This document shows, in pieces, positions 1 through 8,749 of a stretch of 64,000 nucleotides of DNA. Made by a program: the position numbers and the translations under genes. The notes under the pieces were generated by a model. The model was not told the DNA's origin. It made no database searches and saw only the letters and a list, made by a program, of their open reading frames with translations. Within the stretch, counting starts at the first letter, position 1. The number at the start of each line of letters is the position of its first letter. Origin of the DNA: a bacterium (GTDB lineage: Bacteria; Chloroflexota; Anaerolineae; Caldilineales; Caldilineaceae); contig WGMT01000076.1 in NCBI GenBank assembly GCA_016124945.1, positions 1 to 64,000 on the forward strand, given 5' to 3'.

Positions 1-126
1 TGGTTGTTGTGGACATGAAGGGCCTCCTGTTCATGGTTTTGTTTTGTCGCTTAACCACTGTACAGTCCCCTTCATGTCTTCTCTTGTTAACGTGCTTTCA
101 TTTCCACCCCAAAGGGGTGTCTAACT
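1..126. other. Window edge, no gene seen
   Basis: Left edge of the window downstream of dtd. I see no convincing reading frame or RNA here. A short inverted pair (aagggg / cccctt type bases near 16-22 and 67-72) is too weak to call. Confidence 0.4.
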
Positions 127-149
127 CCTCACGAATCACGCAACACGAA

Positions 150-156
<7 letters not shown>
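127..156. repeat. Heptamer repeat at the dtd stop codon
   Basis: Read on the minus strand, 7-bp units of the type TAATTCG, TGTTGCG and TGATTCG run downstream of dtd. The dtd TAA (150-152) lies inside the first unit. The same units recur at 17931-18031. Only one arm is visible here. Confidence 0.6.
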
Positions 157-593
<437 letters not shown>

Positions 594-695
594 AGAATGT
601 CCTTTTGGGGATTGGTTCATGATCACGGAACGTCATTAAGTTCACACTTCTTACTCTAGCGCAGTTACAGAGGAGAGGCAACCCTGCCAAGAAAC

Positions 696-731
696 AAAAA
701 AGGACGGTGCCACCAGGCACCGTCCTTTTTT
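696..731 (-). terminator. Rho-independent terminator after the tetraheme gene
   Basis: Stem 696-711 pairs with 716-731 around a 4-nt loop (AAGGACGGTGCC / GGCACCGTCCTT core) and has A/T tracts on both sides, so it could act in both directions. It lies 88 bp past the stop of the gene at 819-2951 and before dtd. Confidence 0.85.
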
Positions 732-734
732 GTT

Positions 735-822
735 GTGATTGGTGATTGGGATCTTGTGGAAAATCTGATGCTCAAAACGATCCCGGTCCCCAATCCCTAG
801 TCTCCAGTCTCCAACCTCCTAA
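735..822. repeat. Paired heptamer element after the tetraheme gene
   Basis: Left arm 735-753 (GTGATTG-type units ending GGGATC), a 25-bp core, and right arm 779-822 beginning GATCCC. On the minus strand the right arm runs in strict 7-bp register (TTAGGAG, GTTGGAG, ACTGGAG and so on), and the TAG stop of the upstream gene is inside its first unit. Confidence 0.8.
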
Positions 823-2951
823 TTCGGCGGCAGGAACGGAATTGTCACTTCCGGCTGCTGGCCCACCAGCGAGTTGAGGAAGGCCGAGATGGCGGCGACC
901 TCTTCGTCGTTGAGTTCGCGGTTGAGCTGTACGTTGCCCATGGTGCGGATGGCCTCTTCAATGGTGGCGGCGCTGCCGTCGTGGAAGTAGGGACCCGTAA
1001 GCGGCAGGTTGCGCAGTGTGGGCACACGGAAGAGGAACTCGTCTTCGGGGTTGCCGGTAACGTTCATGCGCCCCGGGTCTTCGCCGTGATGGAAGGGCAT
1101 GAGCACACCGATGGAGAGCATCGGCCCTACATGACAGCCGATACAGCCCACTTCCTGGAAGGTCTGCATACCTTTGATAGCCTCCGGCGAAAGTGCGGTT
1201 TCGTCGCCGCGCAGGTAGCGATCCAGGGCATCGTTGGGGGTGATCAGCGTGCGTTCGAAGGCGGCAATCGCCTTAACGATGTTGTCGAAGGTGATGGGGT
1301 CTTCTTCCCCGGGGAAGGCGGCCTGGAAGTAGGGCAGGTAGCCGGTGATGCTCTTCATGCGTTCCACAGCCAGATCGGCGGGCATGGCCATTTCTACGCC
1401 GGCCTCGATCGGTCCTTGCGCTTGTTCTTCAAGCGAAGCGGCGCGCCCGTCCCAGAACTGCTGATTGAAGAAGGCAGCGTTGAGGACGGTCGGCGCATTG
1501 CGTCCACCCGTTTGGAAGTCGTGGCCGAGCGACGTGGGGATGCGGTCGGTGCCGCCCAGGCCCAGATTGTGGCAGGTAGCGCACGAAATGATGGAGCTTT
1601 GCGAAAGCCTTGGGTCGAAGTACAGCATCGTGCCCAGTTCCACCTTTTCGGCTGTCTGCGGGTTGTCTGCGGGGATGGGCGGCGTGTTGGATAGGGTGGC
1701 GAAAGGACCACGCACCACAGACACCAGTTGGGCTACGTCTTCGACGTTTGGCGGTAGCAGCACGTCTGCAGTAGGCAGGATCGGGATCGTCACCTGCGGT
1801 TGGTCGCCGATGAGTGAATTGAGGAAGGCCGAGATCGCGGTGACTTCCTGCTCGGTGAGTGTGCGGTTCAACTGCACGTCGGCCATGGTGCGGATGGCGT
1901 CTTCGATGGTGGCGGCGCTGCCGTCATGGAAATATGGAGCCGTGAGTGGCAGGTTGCGCAGCGTGGGCACGCGGAAGAGGAATTCGTCTTCGGGGTTACC
2001 GGTAACGGTCATACGCCCAGGATCTTCGCCGTGGCGGAAGGCCATGAGCGTGCCGGTGGACAACATCGACCCGTTGTGACAGGCGACACAGCCCACTTCG
2101 ATGAAGGTGTTCATGCCTTCAATGGCCAGAGGAGAGAGCGCCTCGGTCTCCCCTTGCAGGTAGCGATCCAGGGCGTCGTTAGGCGTGATGAGGGTGCGTT
2201 CAAACGAGGCGATGGCCTTGGCGATGTTGTCGAAGGTAATGGGATCTTCTTCGCCAGGGAAGGCCGCTTCGAAGTAGGGCCGGTAGCCGGAGATGTCTTT
2301 GATGCGTTCTACGGCCAGTTCGGGGGGCATAGCCATTTCCACACCGGCCTGGATCGGTCCTTGTGCCTGTTCTTCAAGCGAGGCGGCGCGGCCGTCCCAG
2401 AACTGCTGGTTGAAGAAGGCGGCGTTGAGGACGGTGGGGGCGTTGCGGCCGCCAGTCTGAAAATCGTGGCCCAGGGAGGTGGGAATGCGGTCGGTGCCGC
2501 CCAACCCTAGATTGTGACAGGTGGCGCACGAAATGATCGAACTTTGCGATAGGCGCGGATCGAAGTAGAGTAGCTTGCCCAACTCCTCCTTTTCGGGCGT
2601 CTGTGGATTGTCTTCAGGAACTGGAGGGTTGGTAGAAAGGACGGCGAAGAAGGTGGATGCTACGCCGTTTGTGGGTGCGGCTTCAGCTTCCGCCACTGTT
2701 TCGTCGGTGACGTTCACTGTGCTTGTCTCTTCTGCGGTAGTGGCCTCTTCAGTCGCTGCTGCTTCGTCATCAACCGCAGCTTCATCGGACGCAGTCGCTG
2801 CTTCGATAGGTGCTTCCACCGGCTGGCGTGGGGTCCATGGTGCGACAATCGGTGTCCTTGACTGATCTTGTAGGCCCATCAAGACAACGAAGACGAAGCT
2901 GATGCCCAGAAAGATCAACACCCCTTTTGCCTGGGCAGACAAATTCTGCAT
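819..2951 (-). CDS. Tandem-duplicated di-heme cytochrome c peroxidase (CcpA/MauG-like), tetraheme
   Basis: Membrane-anchored, probably extracytoplasmic redox protein of the di-heme cytochrome c peroxidase family, which normally reduces peroxide or oxidises a partner. Residues 10-27 form an N-terminal hydrophobic anchor, and 45-95 are an acidic Ala/Glu/Thr-rich spacer. Two nearly identical peroxidase domains follow (about 100-390 and 410-700). Each has two heme-binding motifs: CATCH at 142-146 and CVACH at 288-292, then CATCH at 457-461 and CIGCH near 600. Ordinary family members have one such domain of about 320 residues with two hemes, so this is an internal duplication with four hemes. The start is supported by AAGGAGG eight bases upstream. 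The physiological electron donor is unknown. Confidence 0.88.
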   Translation of the reverse strand: MQNLSAQAKGVLIFLGISFVFVVLMGLQDQSRTPIVAPWTPRQPVEAPIEAATASDEAAVDDEAAATEEATTAEETSTVNVTDETVAEAEAAPTNGVASTFFAVLSTNPPVPEDNPQTPEKEELGKLLYFDPRLSQSSIISCATCHNLGLGGTDRIPTSLGHDFQTGGRNAPTVLNAAFFNQQFWDGRAASLEEQAQGPIQAGVEMAMPPELAVERIKDISGYRPYFEAAFPGEEDPITFDNIAKAIASFERTLITPNDALDRYLQGETEALSPLAIEGMNTFIEVGCVACHNGSMLSTGTLMAFRHGEDPGRMTVTGNPEDEFLFRVPTLRNLPLTAPYFHDGSAATIEDAIRTMADVQLNRTLTEQEVTAISAFLNSLIGDQPQVTIPILPTADVLLPPNVEDVAQLVSVVRGPFATLSNTPPIPADNPQTAEKVELGTMLYFDPRLSQSSIISCATCHNLGLGGTDRIPTSLGHDFQTGGRNAPTVLNAAFFNQQFWDGRAASLEEQAQGPIEAGVEMAMPADLAVERMKSITGYLPYFQAAFPGEEDPITFDNIVKAIAAFERTLITPNDALDRYLRGDETALSPEAIKGMQTFQEVGCIGCHVGPMLSIGVLMPFHHGEDPGRMNVTGNPEDEFLFRVPTLRNLPLTGPYFHDGSAATIEEAIRTMGNVQLNRELNDEEVAAISAFLNSLVGQQPEVTIPFLPPN

Positions 2952-3100
2952 ACAGATGCCTCCTTGCGGATTGTCTCCTACAGATGGGTGGAATGGGGAA
3001 AACGAGCCTGCAGGAGGGATTGGTACTGAACCTGCACAGTGGAGAGGGATGCCGCCGGCAGTTCATAAATTAGGAAGAAATCTTACGTTTTCCTGTGTCA

Positions 3101-3128
3101 ATTATGTTGGGAACTGAGTAATTGTCAA
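3101..3128 (-). promoter_or_regulatory. Sigma70-type promoter of the tetraheme gene
   Basis: On the minus strand TTGACA (3128-3123), a 16-bp spacer and CATAAT (3106-3101). This gives a leader of roughly 140 bases before the ATG at 2951. Confidence 0.6.
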
Positions 3129-3152
3129 GAAGAGCGGACGAAAAATACTGAT

Positions 3153-3182
3153 TTGACACGATGAACATATGTTCTGTACAAT
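3153..3182 (+). promoter_or_regulatory. Promoter with embedded LexA (SOS) box, leaderless start
   Basis: TTGACA (3153-3158), an 18-bp spacer and TACAAT (3177-3182). The perfect palindrome GAACATATGTTC (3163-3174) lies between the two hexamers and matches the GAAC-N4-GTTC LexA box of Gram-positive-type SOS systems. Transcription would start about 7 bp after the -10 box, at the ATG (3189), so the mRNA is probably leaderless; no ribosome-binding site is present. Confidence 0.8.
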
Positions 3183-3188
3183 GAGACC

Positions 3189-4388
3189 ATGAATGTTGTC
3201 ATCTCGCCCGATCCTGTTGAAAAAATCATCCAGATGGGGAGTGTCACCGAATTTGAGTCTGCCGGTGATGCGCCGCATGAGGAGATCCCTGCGCCCAGTT
3301 GCTACACGCCGTCAACCGTAGACGTGGCGCAGCGCCGCGCTCAGCGCAAGATCGAAGCATTGCAGCGTTCCATCTCCAACGTCGTGACGCCGCAGGGGAC
3401 AAAGCCAATTCTCAAGACGATGATGACCACGGCGTGTGAACGCAACTGTTTTTACTGCGCTTTTCGCGCCGGGCGCAGCCGCATGGAACGTATTACCTTT
3501 CAGCCGGATGAGATGGCGCAGGGCTTTGACCGTATCCAGCGCGCCAAATTGGTGGACGGGTTGTTTTTGTCTTCGGGCATCATCAACGGCGGCCCCACCG
3601 CACAGGACAAGATCATCGACACGGCGGAGATTTTACGACGCAAGTACAGCTACCGCGGCTACATTCATTTGAAGATCATGCCCGGCGCGGAGTATGAACA
3701 GATCCGCCGCGCCATGCAACTGGCCGATCGAGTATCGATCAACCTGGAAGGGGCGACGGCGCAACGGTTGGCTATGCTGGCCCCCAAGAAAGACTTTTGG
3801 GATGAGTTGGTTCAGCGGTTGTTGTGGGTGGAGCAGATCCGCCGCAACGAGCGGGTACGGGCTTCGTCTGTGACCCAATTTGTCGTCGGCGCCGTGGGTG
3901 ACACCGACCTGGAACTGCTTTCGTTGAGCGAGAAACTTTACCGTCAGGCGCGCATCAGCCGGGCCTATTACATGGCCTTCAACCCTGTTTCGCAGACACC
4001 CTTCGAAGATAGGCTCGCTGTTCCCCCGCAGCGAGCGTATCGCCTTTACCAGGCCAGCTTCCTGCTGCGCGACTACAACTGGAGCACCGAAGACATCGGC
4101 TTCCAGGACGATCAAAATCTACGGCTAGATGTGGATCCCAAGCAGGCGTGGGCGGATCTCAACCTGCGCCATGCGCCGGTGGAACTAAACCTGGCGGATC
4201 GGGAGACACTGCTGCGCGTGCCGGGGATTGGCCCTAAATCGGCGGATCGCATCCTGTCCGCCCGCCACGAGGGGACGTTTACGGAGTTGGCGCAACTGGC
4301 GCAGATTGGCGTGCCTAGCCCAGGCAAAGCCGCGCCATACGTGTTGCTGGCTGGGCGGCGTCCGCTACACCAGATGGGGTTGTTCTAG
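3189..4388 (+). CDS. Radical SAM / helix-hairpin-helix protein, putative DNA repair or modification
   Basis: Resembles the family annotated as putative DNA modification/repair radical SAM protein (COG4277-like), often found beside a uracil-DNA-glycosylase-like gene; the reaction is unknown. Residues 83-90 carry the [4Fe-4S] motif as C-x3-C-x2-C (CERNCFYC). The barrel follows with the GxIxGG-like segment SSGIINGG. Residues about 335-385 form a ComEA-like helix-hairpin-helix (VPGIGPKSADRIL), suggesting DNA binding. The LexA box in its promoter supports a DNA-damage role. The glycosylase partner is absent here: the next gene is a convergent Rpn remnant whose stop codon shares the CTAG with this one. 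Confidence 0.85.
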   Translation: MNVVISPDPVEKIIQMGSVTEFESAGDAPHEEIPAPSCYTPSTVDVAQRRAQRKIEALQRSISNVVTPQGTKPILKTMMTTACERNCFYCAFRAGRSRMERITFQPDEMAQGFDRIQRAKLVDGLFLSSGIINGGPTAQDKIIDTAEILRRKYSYRGYIHLKIMPGAEYEQIRRAMQLADRVSINLEGATAQRLAMLAPKKDFWDELVQRLLWVEQIRRNERVRASSVTQFVVGAVGDTDLELLSLSEKLYRQARISRAYYMAFNPVSQTPFEDRLAVPPQRAYRLYQASFLLRDYNWSTEDIGFQDDQNLRLDVDPKQAWADLNLRHAPVELNLADRETLLRVPGIGPKSADRILSARHEGTFTELAQLAQIGVPSPGKAAPYVLLAGRRPLHQMGLF

Positions 4389-4813
4389 TCTTCGTCGTCG
4401 GCTGGCGTAACGTCGGCAATGCTCTCGGCGAAGAGATCGAGCGAAGCGATGGTCACGGCCTGACGGAGTCGCTTTTGCAGGATTGTGCTGTCTTCGATCT
4501 GGTTTAGTCGCCTCACTAGATAGTCCGGCGCGTGATCAAATCTCTCTGCCAGTACATCAAGGATCGCCTGGCGCAGCGCGCGTGCTTTACCACGTTCAAT
4601 CCCTTGTTCAATCCCTTGTTCAATGCCCCGTTGTTCTGCCCAGCGTTCAATCGTTGATACATATTTCATCCGCCGTGCCTCCTCAAATTCTTCAATGTCG
4701 ATGCGTAAACTTCGCTCCAGACCGGCGGGTAGCATCATCACCCAGTCGATGAAGCGAAATAAATCGATGATCCGCTCGCGGGTATAGTCTCGCTCGTAAA
4801 GCATCCGTGTCAA
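4385..4813 (-). pseudogene. C-terminal remnant of an Rpn-family (PD-(D/E)XK) nuclease/transposase-like gene
   Basis: Matches the C-terminal half of Rpn/PF12784-type proteins: the LYERDY and DLFRFIDWVMMLP segments, then a charged Gln/Glu repeat helix (GIEQGIEQGIERG). Homologous reading continues upstream of the TTG at 4813 to about 4885 (VIITQLETRLNPED-like) without an ATG. The N-terminal nuclease domain that holds the catalytic residues is missing, so this is probably a decayed gene. A consensus-like promoter with a palindromic spacer lies immediately upstream (4881-4911), so the remnant may still be transcribed. Confidence 0.65.
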
Positions 4814-4880
4814 GGACCACTTCCACGCCTTGCGATCTTCAGGGTTGAGGCGCGTCTCCAGCTGGGTGATGATAACAAAG

Positions 4881-4911
4881 ATTATAGCACAAACGTTTTT
4901 TGTGCTGTCAA
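4881..4911 (-). promoter_or_regulatory. Promoter with palindromic spacer upstream of the Rpn remnant
   Basis: On the minus strand TTGACA (4911-4906) and TATAAT (4886-4881) are separated by 19 bp. The spacer itself is an inverted repeat, GCACAAA-N5-TTTGTGC (4887-4905), which would suit a repressor dimer. Confidence 0.55.
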
Positions 4912-5000
4912 GAAGTAAGTTTGAAGCGATTGGAAATTCGTGGCTGGTGATGAGGACAGAATCCTCCTACCAGAAGCTGTTCCTGGTTTCACCCATACCT

Positions 5001-5023
5001 GGAAACGTTCTAGAAACGGTTCC
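5001..5023. promoter_or_regulatory. Imperfect palindrome, possible LacI-type operator
   Basis: GGAAACGTT-N5-AACGGTTCC (arms 5001-5009 and 5015-5023, one mismatch) lies 120 bp upstream of the LysM gene. LacI-family operators often look like GGAAACGTTTCC, but no adjacent regulator supports the assignment. Confidence 0.3.
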
Positions 5024-5143
5024 TCCGGTACATTATGACCAGTTTGTTAGCTCAGGGATAGAATTTGGACAGCACAGGTTGAGGCATAGGCAGTTATGCT
5101 GCAACTGTCCACGTTGTCATCGAAACACCACATGGAGGAGAAT

Positions 5144-6958
5144 ATGAACACTCGACAAGTCATCTACTGGTTTGGCATCCTGATTTTGGGGCTTACCATC
5201 GCGTTTAGCGCAGGCACGTCGCTGATCCAGGCGCAGGAAACCTGCCCCAATCCCTATACCGTGCGCCCAGGGGACTCGTGGAATCGCATTGCCAATCTTT
5301 GCGATGTCACCTTTGGTGAGTTGCGCGTCGCCAACCAGGATCTATGGGACCGCCGCGGCGTGAACCTGCGCGTCGGTGACGAGTTGCAAATCCCGCAACG
5401 GGAACCGACGGCCACACCTACAATCACAGATACACCAACGCCCACTTACACGCCCGGTCCACCTACCGACACGCCGACACCGACGTTGACGCCCACCATC
5501 ACACCAACGCCAAGCAATACGCCCACCGCTACAAATACGCCGCCACCCACCGCCACACCGACGCGTTCCGTGCCGGCGACGCGTGGGAATCAGGGCTTCC
5601 TCTACCGTGTGGAGCCAGGCGAAACCTGGGCCACGATTGCGGCACGCTACAACATGTCTGTGGGGGAGTTGCAGGAATACAACCCAATCTGGTTTGAGTT
5701 TTACAATGGCGTTTGGCGCACGCCCGTGGGCTTGAGCGTGCTTGTGCCAGGACGCAACGGCGAAACCGTCATCTCCAGGGGGAGCACACACCGGGTTGTC
5801 TCCGGGCAGACGCTCTTCATGATTGGACAGCGTAGCGGTTACTCGCTGGCCACGTTGGGCGCGTTCAATCCTGAGTTCTTCGCCGATCCTACCCGCCTGC
5901 GCACCGGGGATCGTGTCTATATTCCAACGGTGGCCGAAACTGCCGCAGCAGTAGGTGGCGAGGGAATGATCAGCGACTATGTCTGCGGTGGAGATGTCTA
6001 CCCCACACGGTTGACCAGCGGCATGGATGTCAGGATTCAGGACGATCCGGGTTATCCAGGCGCCCCCAATTTGGTCTTCCAACCGCTGCCCAGCAAGACC
6101 GTCGTTGAGCGCATTCCTGTAGGGGAAATTGTATATATTGCCGATGGGCCACGATGCTTCGAAAACCGAATCTATTGGTATATTGAAGGTGAAGCCATGA
6201 CACCTGGTTGGACGGCGGAAGGCCGGATCTATAACGGTCAACTCTACTACTGGCTTGAACCTATCGGCTCAGTCGGCATGGACGGGCCCATGCCCCCATC
6301 AGCCAATGGCGGCGTCGATGCCATCTATGCTGATTACATTGATGTGCAGGATGGTCCTGGTTCAGAAGAATGGCGCTGGAGTTCTACTTATCCTGTGTCG
6401 CACTTGCTTTATGGGCGCAGCAACTGGTATGGTCCCACGGATCTAAGTGCGTCCTATCAGGTTGCCTGGTCTTGGGAAGGTCTCTACTTTTTGGTTGAAG
6501 CCCAAGACGATGCGCACAGCGCCGATGCCACCGGCGCTGATCTCTTTCGATCGGATGCAGTGGAATTGCTCTTTGATACGCAGTTGGGCAGCGACCTGAC
6601 AAGCAACGAAATGAGCAGCGATGACTACCAGTTTGCCATCAAGGCGGCGCCCGAAGTGCGTGGTTTGCTGGAAGCCTACCGCTACTTCCCCAGCCGGCAA
6701 TCGATGGTTGTCGAGGGCAACTATCGCCTCTATGAAACCGGCGCCCTTTCCATCTGGCAGATGGAGTTCTTTTTGCCGTGGGCCCTGCTTGGCATCGATC
6801 CTGGCGAAGTTTACCCCGGCATGGTCTTTGGCTTTGATCTTAGTGTCAACGACAATGATTCCTCATCTGTGCGCTTTGAGACGCAATTGTCGTCCTCACC
6901 AGGGCGTGTCTATAACCGTCCTCAGACGTGGGGGACATTGTTCCTGGTTGCACAGTAG
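5144..6958 (+). CDS. Secreted protein with three LysM domains, SH3-like domain and CBM9-like carbohydrate-binding domain
   Basis: Probably an exported cell-wall or polysaccharide-binding protein with no catalytic domain seen. The start at 5144 follows GGAGGAG by 5 bases. Residues 8-30 are a signal peptide. LysM 1 spans about 37-85, then a Thr/Pro-rich spacer (86-145, ATPT/PTPT repeats), LysM 2 (153-202) and LysM 3 (215-262). Residues 288-372 look like a bacterial SH3 domain (VRIQDDPGYPG...). Residues 390-604 resemble the DOMON/CBM9 family that binds sugar-chain ends (LYFLVEAQDD, SDAVELLFD, WQMEFFLPW). The gene stands alone between its own upstream region and a strong terminator at 6991-7022. 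Confidence 0.82.
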   Translation: MNTRQVIYWFGILILGLTIAFSAGTSLIQAQETCPNPYTVRPGDSWNRIANLCDVTFGELRVANQDLWDRRGVNLRVGDELQIPQREPTATPTITDTPTPTYTPGPPTDTPTPTLTPTITPTPSNTPTATNTPPPTATPTRSVPATRGNQGFLYRVEPGETWATIAARYNMSVGELQEYNPIWFEFYNGVWRTPVGLSVLVPGRNGETVISRGSTHRVVSGQTLFMIGQRSGYSLATLGAFNPEFFADPTRLRTGDRVYIPTVAETAAAVGGEGMISDYVCGGDVYPTRLTSGMDVRIQDDPGYPGAPNLVFQPLPSKTVVERIPVGEIVYIADGPRCFENRIYWYIEGEAMTPGWTAEGRIYNGQLYYWLEPIGSVGMDGPMPPSANGGVDAIYADYIDVQDGPGSEEWRWSSTYPVSHLLYGRSNWYGPTDLSASYQVAWSWEGLYFLVEAQDDAHSADATGADLFRSDAVELLFDTQLGSDLTSNEMSSDDYQFAIKAAPEVRGLLEAYRYFPSRQSMVVEGNYRLYETGALSIWQMEFFLPWALLGIDPGEVYPGMVFGFDLSVNDNDSSSVRFETQLSSSPGRVYNRPQTWGTLFLVAQ

Positions 6959-6990
6959 TCTGCACTTCCGCATTCGCTCTCCCCTGCAAA

Positions 6991-7022
6991 GACCTGCCAG
7001 GTTTCAGAAAACCTGGCAGGTC
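6991..7022 (+). terminator. Hairpin terminator after the LysM/CBM9-like gene
   Basis: Perfect 14-bp stem GACCTGCCAGGTTT / AAACCTGGCAGGTC with loop CAGA. The T-tract is weak. A closely similar hairpin (AACCTGGCGGGTT type) recurs at 11590-11623, so this is a reused element in the genome. Confidence 0.7.
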
Positions 7023-7132
7023 TGTTGTGTTGGTTGCGTCATTCCCCAGAGCCAACTACACTGAATGCCTCCACACACCTGCCCTGCAACATTGAAAAGT
7101 AAGCCACCCAACCACCATGCCAGGAGGAAACC

Positions 7133-8743
7133 ATGTGTGAACAGAACCCTAATGCCTTACCTTGTGATGAACTATCAAATTGGATGAAACAGTGGGATGC
7201 GGTTCATCAAATCGGCTTTGAGTTATTCGGATTGTGTGAACCGGAGACGCCTGCCGCAATCCCTGTGCGTGCTCGGATTGAAGCGTTGATAAATTTTCAA
7301 GTAAAAAGTACTGCGGGCGATGTCTTATCCGCTCAGTCGCAAGGGCAACAACAGATTCAAGAAGTCGCACGTCACCAATTACTCTTCTGCGCAGCACACT
7401 TCGCTTTCCTACTCGACTCGCTCTACCTCTGCAAATGGTTTTCGCTTGATATAGACAGTACGCGTTCGAACCTGAACGATTTGACCGACATTCGTATTCA
7501 GCGCGTACTCGACTACCTTGGGGAAAACCTGCCTCCCCGGGAACTTCTTCCAGCATTTGCGCTGAACAAAGCGATTAAGCAGGCGGCTGACGATCTGCTT
7601 TTGCTGCACCAGATCTGGGGACAATATGGGCCAGATCAACCCAGTCTGGTCGCTGCTGCACTGCAAAATGGCAATCAATGGGCATATCAGGCCTGGTGTG
7701 TACTGGCGCAGGAAAAATACCTGCCGAATTCGAGACCGCCCATTACCTACATCCGCACCTCTGCGTCAACTCGGATGACGCCCTACGCAGATCGTCCGCT
7801 GATTGGTGTCCCCTCGGCTGCACTTGCACTGCCAATGGAGTTCCTTTCGATTCCACACGAGTTAGGCCATCATCTCTTCTGGCGCGGGCAGCATCCGGGC
7901 AATTCTGACGATCCAGCGCTACTCTTTTTCAAGAGAGTTGCACAGATCTCCCGTGGCACTGATGGGCGCGTGCGCAACTGGGCCGAAGAGGCCTTTGCCG
8001 ATATCATCAGTGTACTGCTGGGAGGGCCGGCGGCCGCTTATGCGCTACAAAATCTCATGCAGGCGCACGTTGGCAACCCGTTGCGCATCGATGATGGACA
8101 CTATCCTATCCCCGCGCTCCGGCCGTTTATTGGACTGAGGGTGTGCGAGCGACTTGGCTGGACAGATTCGCACGAGATGCTGAGCCGGCGTTGGTGTTCT
8201 CATCTTGAAGCAGCCATCAGCCCTGATTGGGAAAGTGAGTATCTCCTTGATGAACAGGGTAAGCCTGTTGCCGACTGCGCAACCGTGGGGACAGTGCGGT
8301 TGCTGCTAGGGGAGTTCACTGATCTCTTGCTGGGTCTCTTTCCTTTTGAGGACCTCGCCTCACATGCATGGACATCTGACGCCGATGATCCGGAGGCGTG
8401 GGCACAGTTCGGGCATACCGTGCCGGACGATTGTACCCATGAACCCAATGTAGATGGATCTACAACCGAAGCGCTTTCGTGGACTGCACGGATTGCAGAG
8501 GCATTGTATCAACAGGAGACATCGGATTACGGGCCGAAATTCGCCGCTGTGGGGGACGACAACGAAGAGTGGTATCGCTATGTGCTGGCCTATGCCGCCA
8601 ACTGCATGGCCGATCCGGATCTTTCGGAGATTCTACTGCCTTCTTCGCCTTTGCCTATAGCGAAAGAAGACTGGTTCGCCATTCTTTTCTTGGGCGGCTG
8701 GGGCGATGGCGGCGCATCTGCCGGTGTTGCCCATGTTACCTAA
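7133..8743 (+). CDS. Uncharacterised protein with HExxH zinc-metallopeptidase signature
   Basis: I do not recognise the family. The protein has 536 residues and no signal peptide or membrane segment, so it is probably cytoplasmic. HELGHH at 242-247 is a zinc-binding HExxH motif, and EEAFAD at 285-290, about 40 residues later, could supply the third ligand as in gluzincin-like peptidases. AGGAGGAAACC precedes the ATG. It converges with the NB-ARC regulator gene, with only 6 bp between the two stops and no visible terminator. Whether it belongs functionally with the regulator is not known; proteases beside NB-ARC proteins do occur in conflict or signalling modules, but that link is inference. 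Confidence 0.6.
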   Translation: MCEQNPNALPCDELSNWMKQWDAVHQIGFELFGLCEPETPAAIPVRARIEALINFQVKSTAGDVLSAQSQGQQQIQEVARHQLLFCAAHFAFLLDSLYLCKWFSLDIDSTRSNLNDLTDIRIQRVLDYLGENLPPRELLPAFALNKAIKQAADDLLLLHQIWGQYGPDQPSLVAAALQNGNQWAYQAWCVLAQEKYLPNSRPPITYIRTSASTRMTPYADRPLIGVPSAALALPMEFLSIPHELGHHLFWRGQHPGNSDDPALLFFKRVAQISRGTDGRVRNWAEEAFADIISVLLGGPAAAYALQNLMQAHVGNPLRIDDGHYPIPALRPFIGLRVCERLGWTDSHEMLSRRWCSHLEAAISPDWESEYLLDEQGKPVADCATVGTVRLLLGEFTDLLLGLFPFEDLASHAWTSDADDPEAWAQFGHTVPDDCTHEPNVDGSTTEALSWTARIAEALYQQETSDYGPKFAAVGDDNEEWYRYVLAYAANCMADPDLSEILLPSSPLPIAKEDWFAILFLGGWGDGGASAGVAHVT

Positions 8744-8749
8744 CCCTGT

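Larger units (their letters stand above)
2952..3188. other. Divergent intergenic region with two promoters
   Basis: Separates the tetraheme gene (minus) from the radical SAM gene (plus). It holds one sigma70-type promoter in each direction, annotated separately; no other gene is seen. Confidence 0.6.

Noticed and set aside
5342..6241. Minus-strand frame opposite the LysM gene
   Set aside because: Arg/Gly/Cys-rich shadow caused by the Thr/Pro repeat codons.
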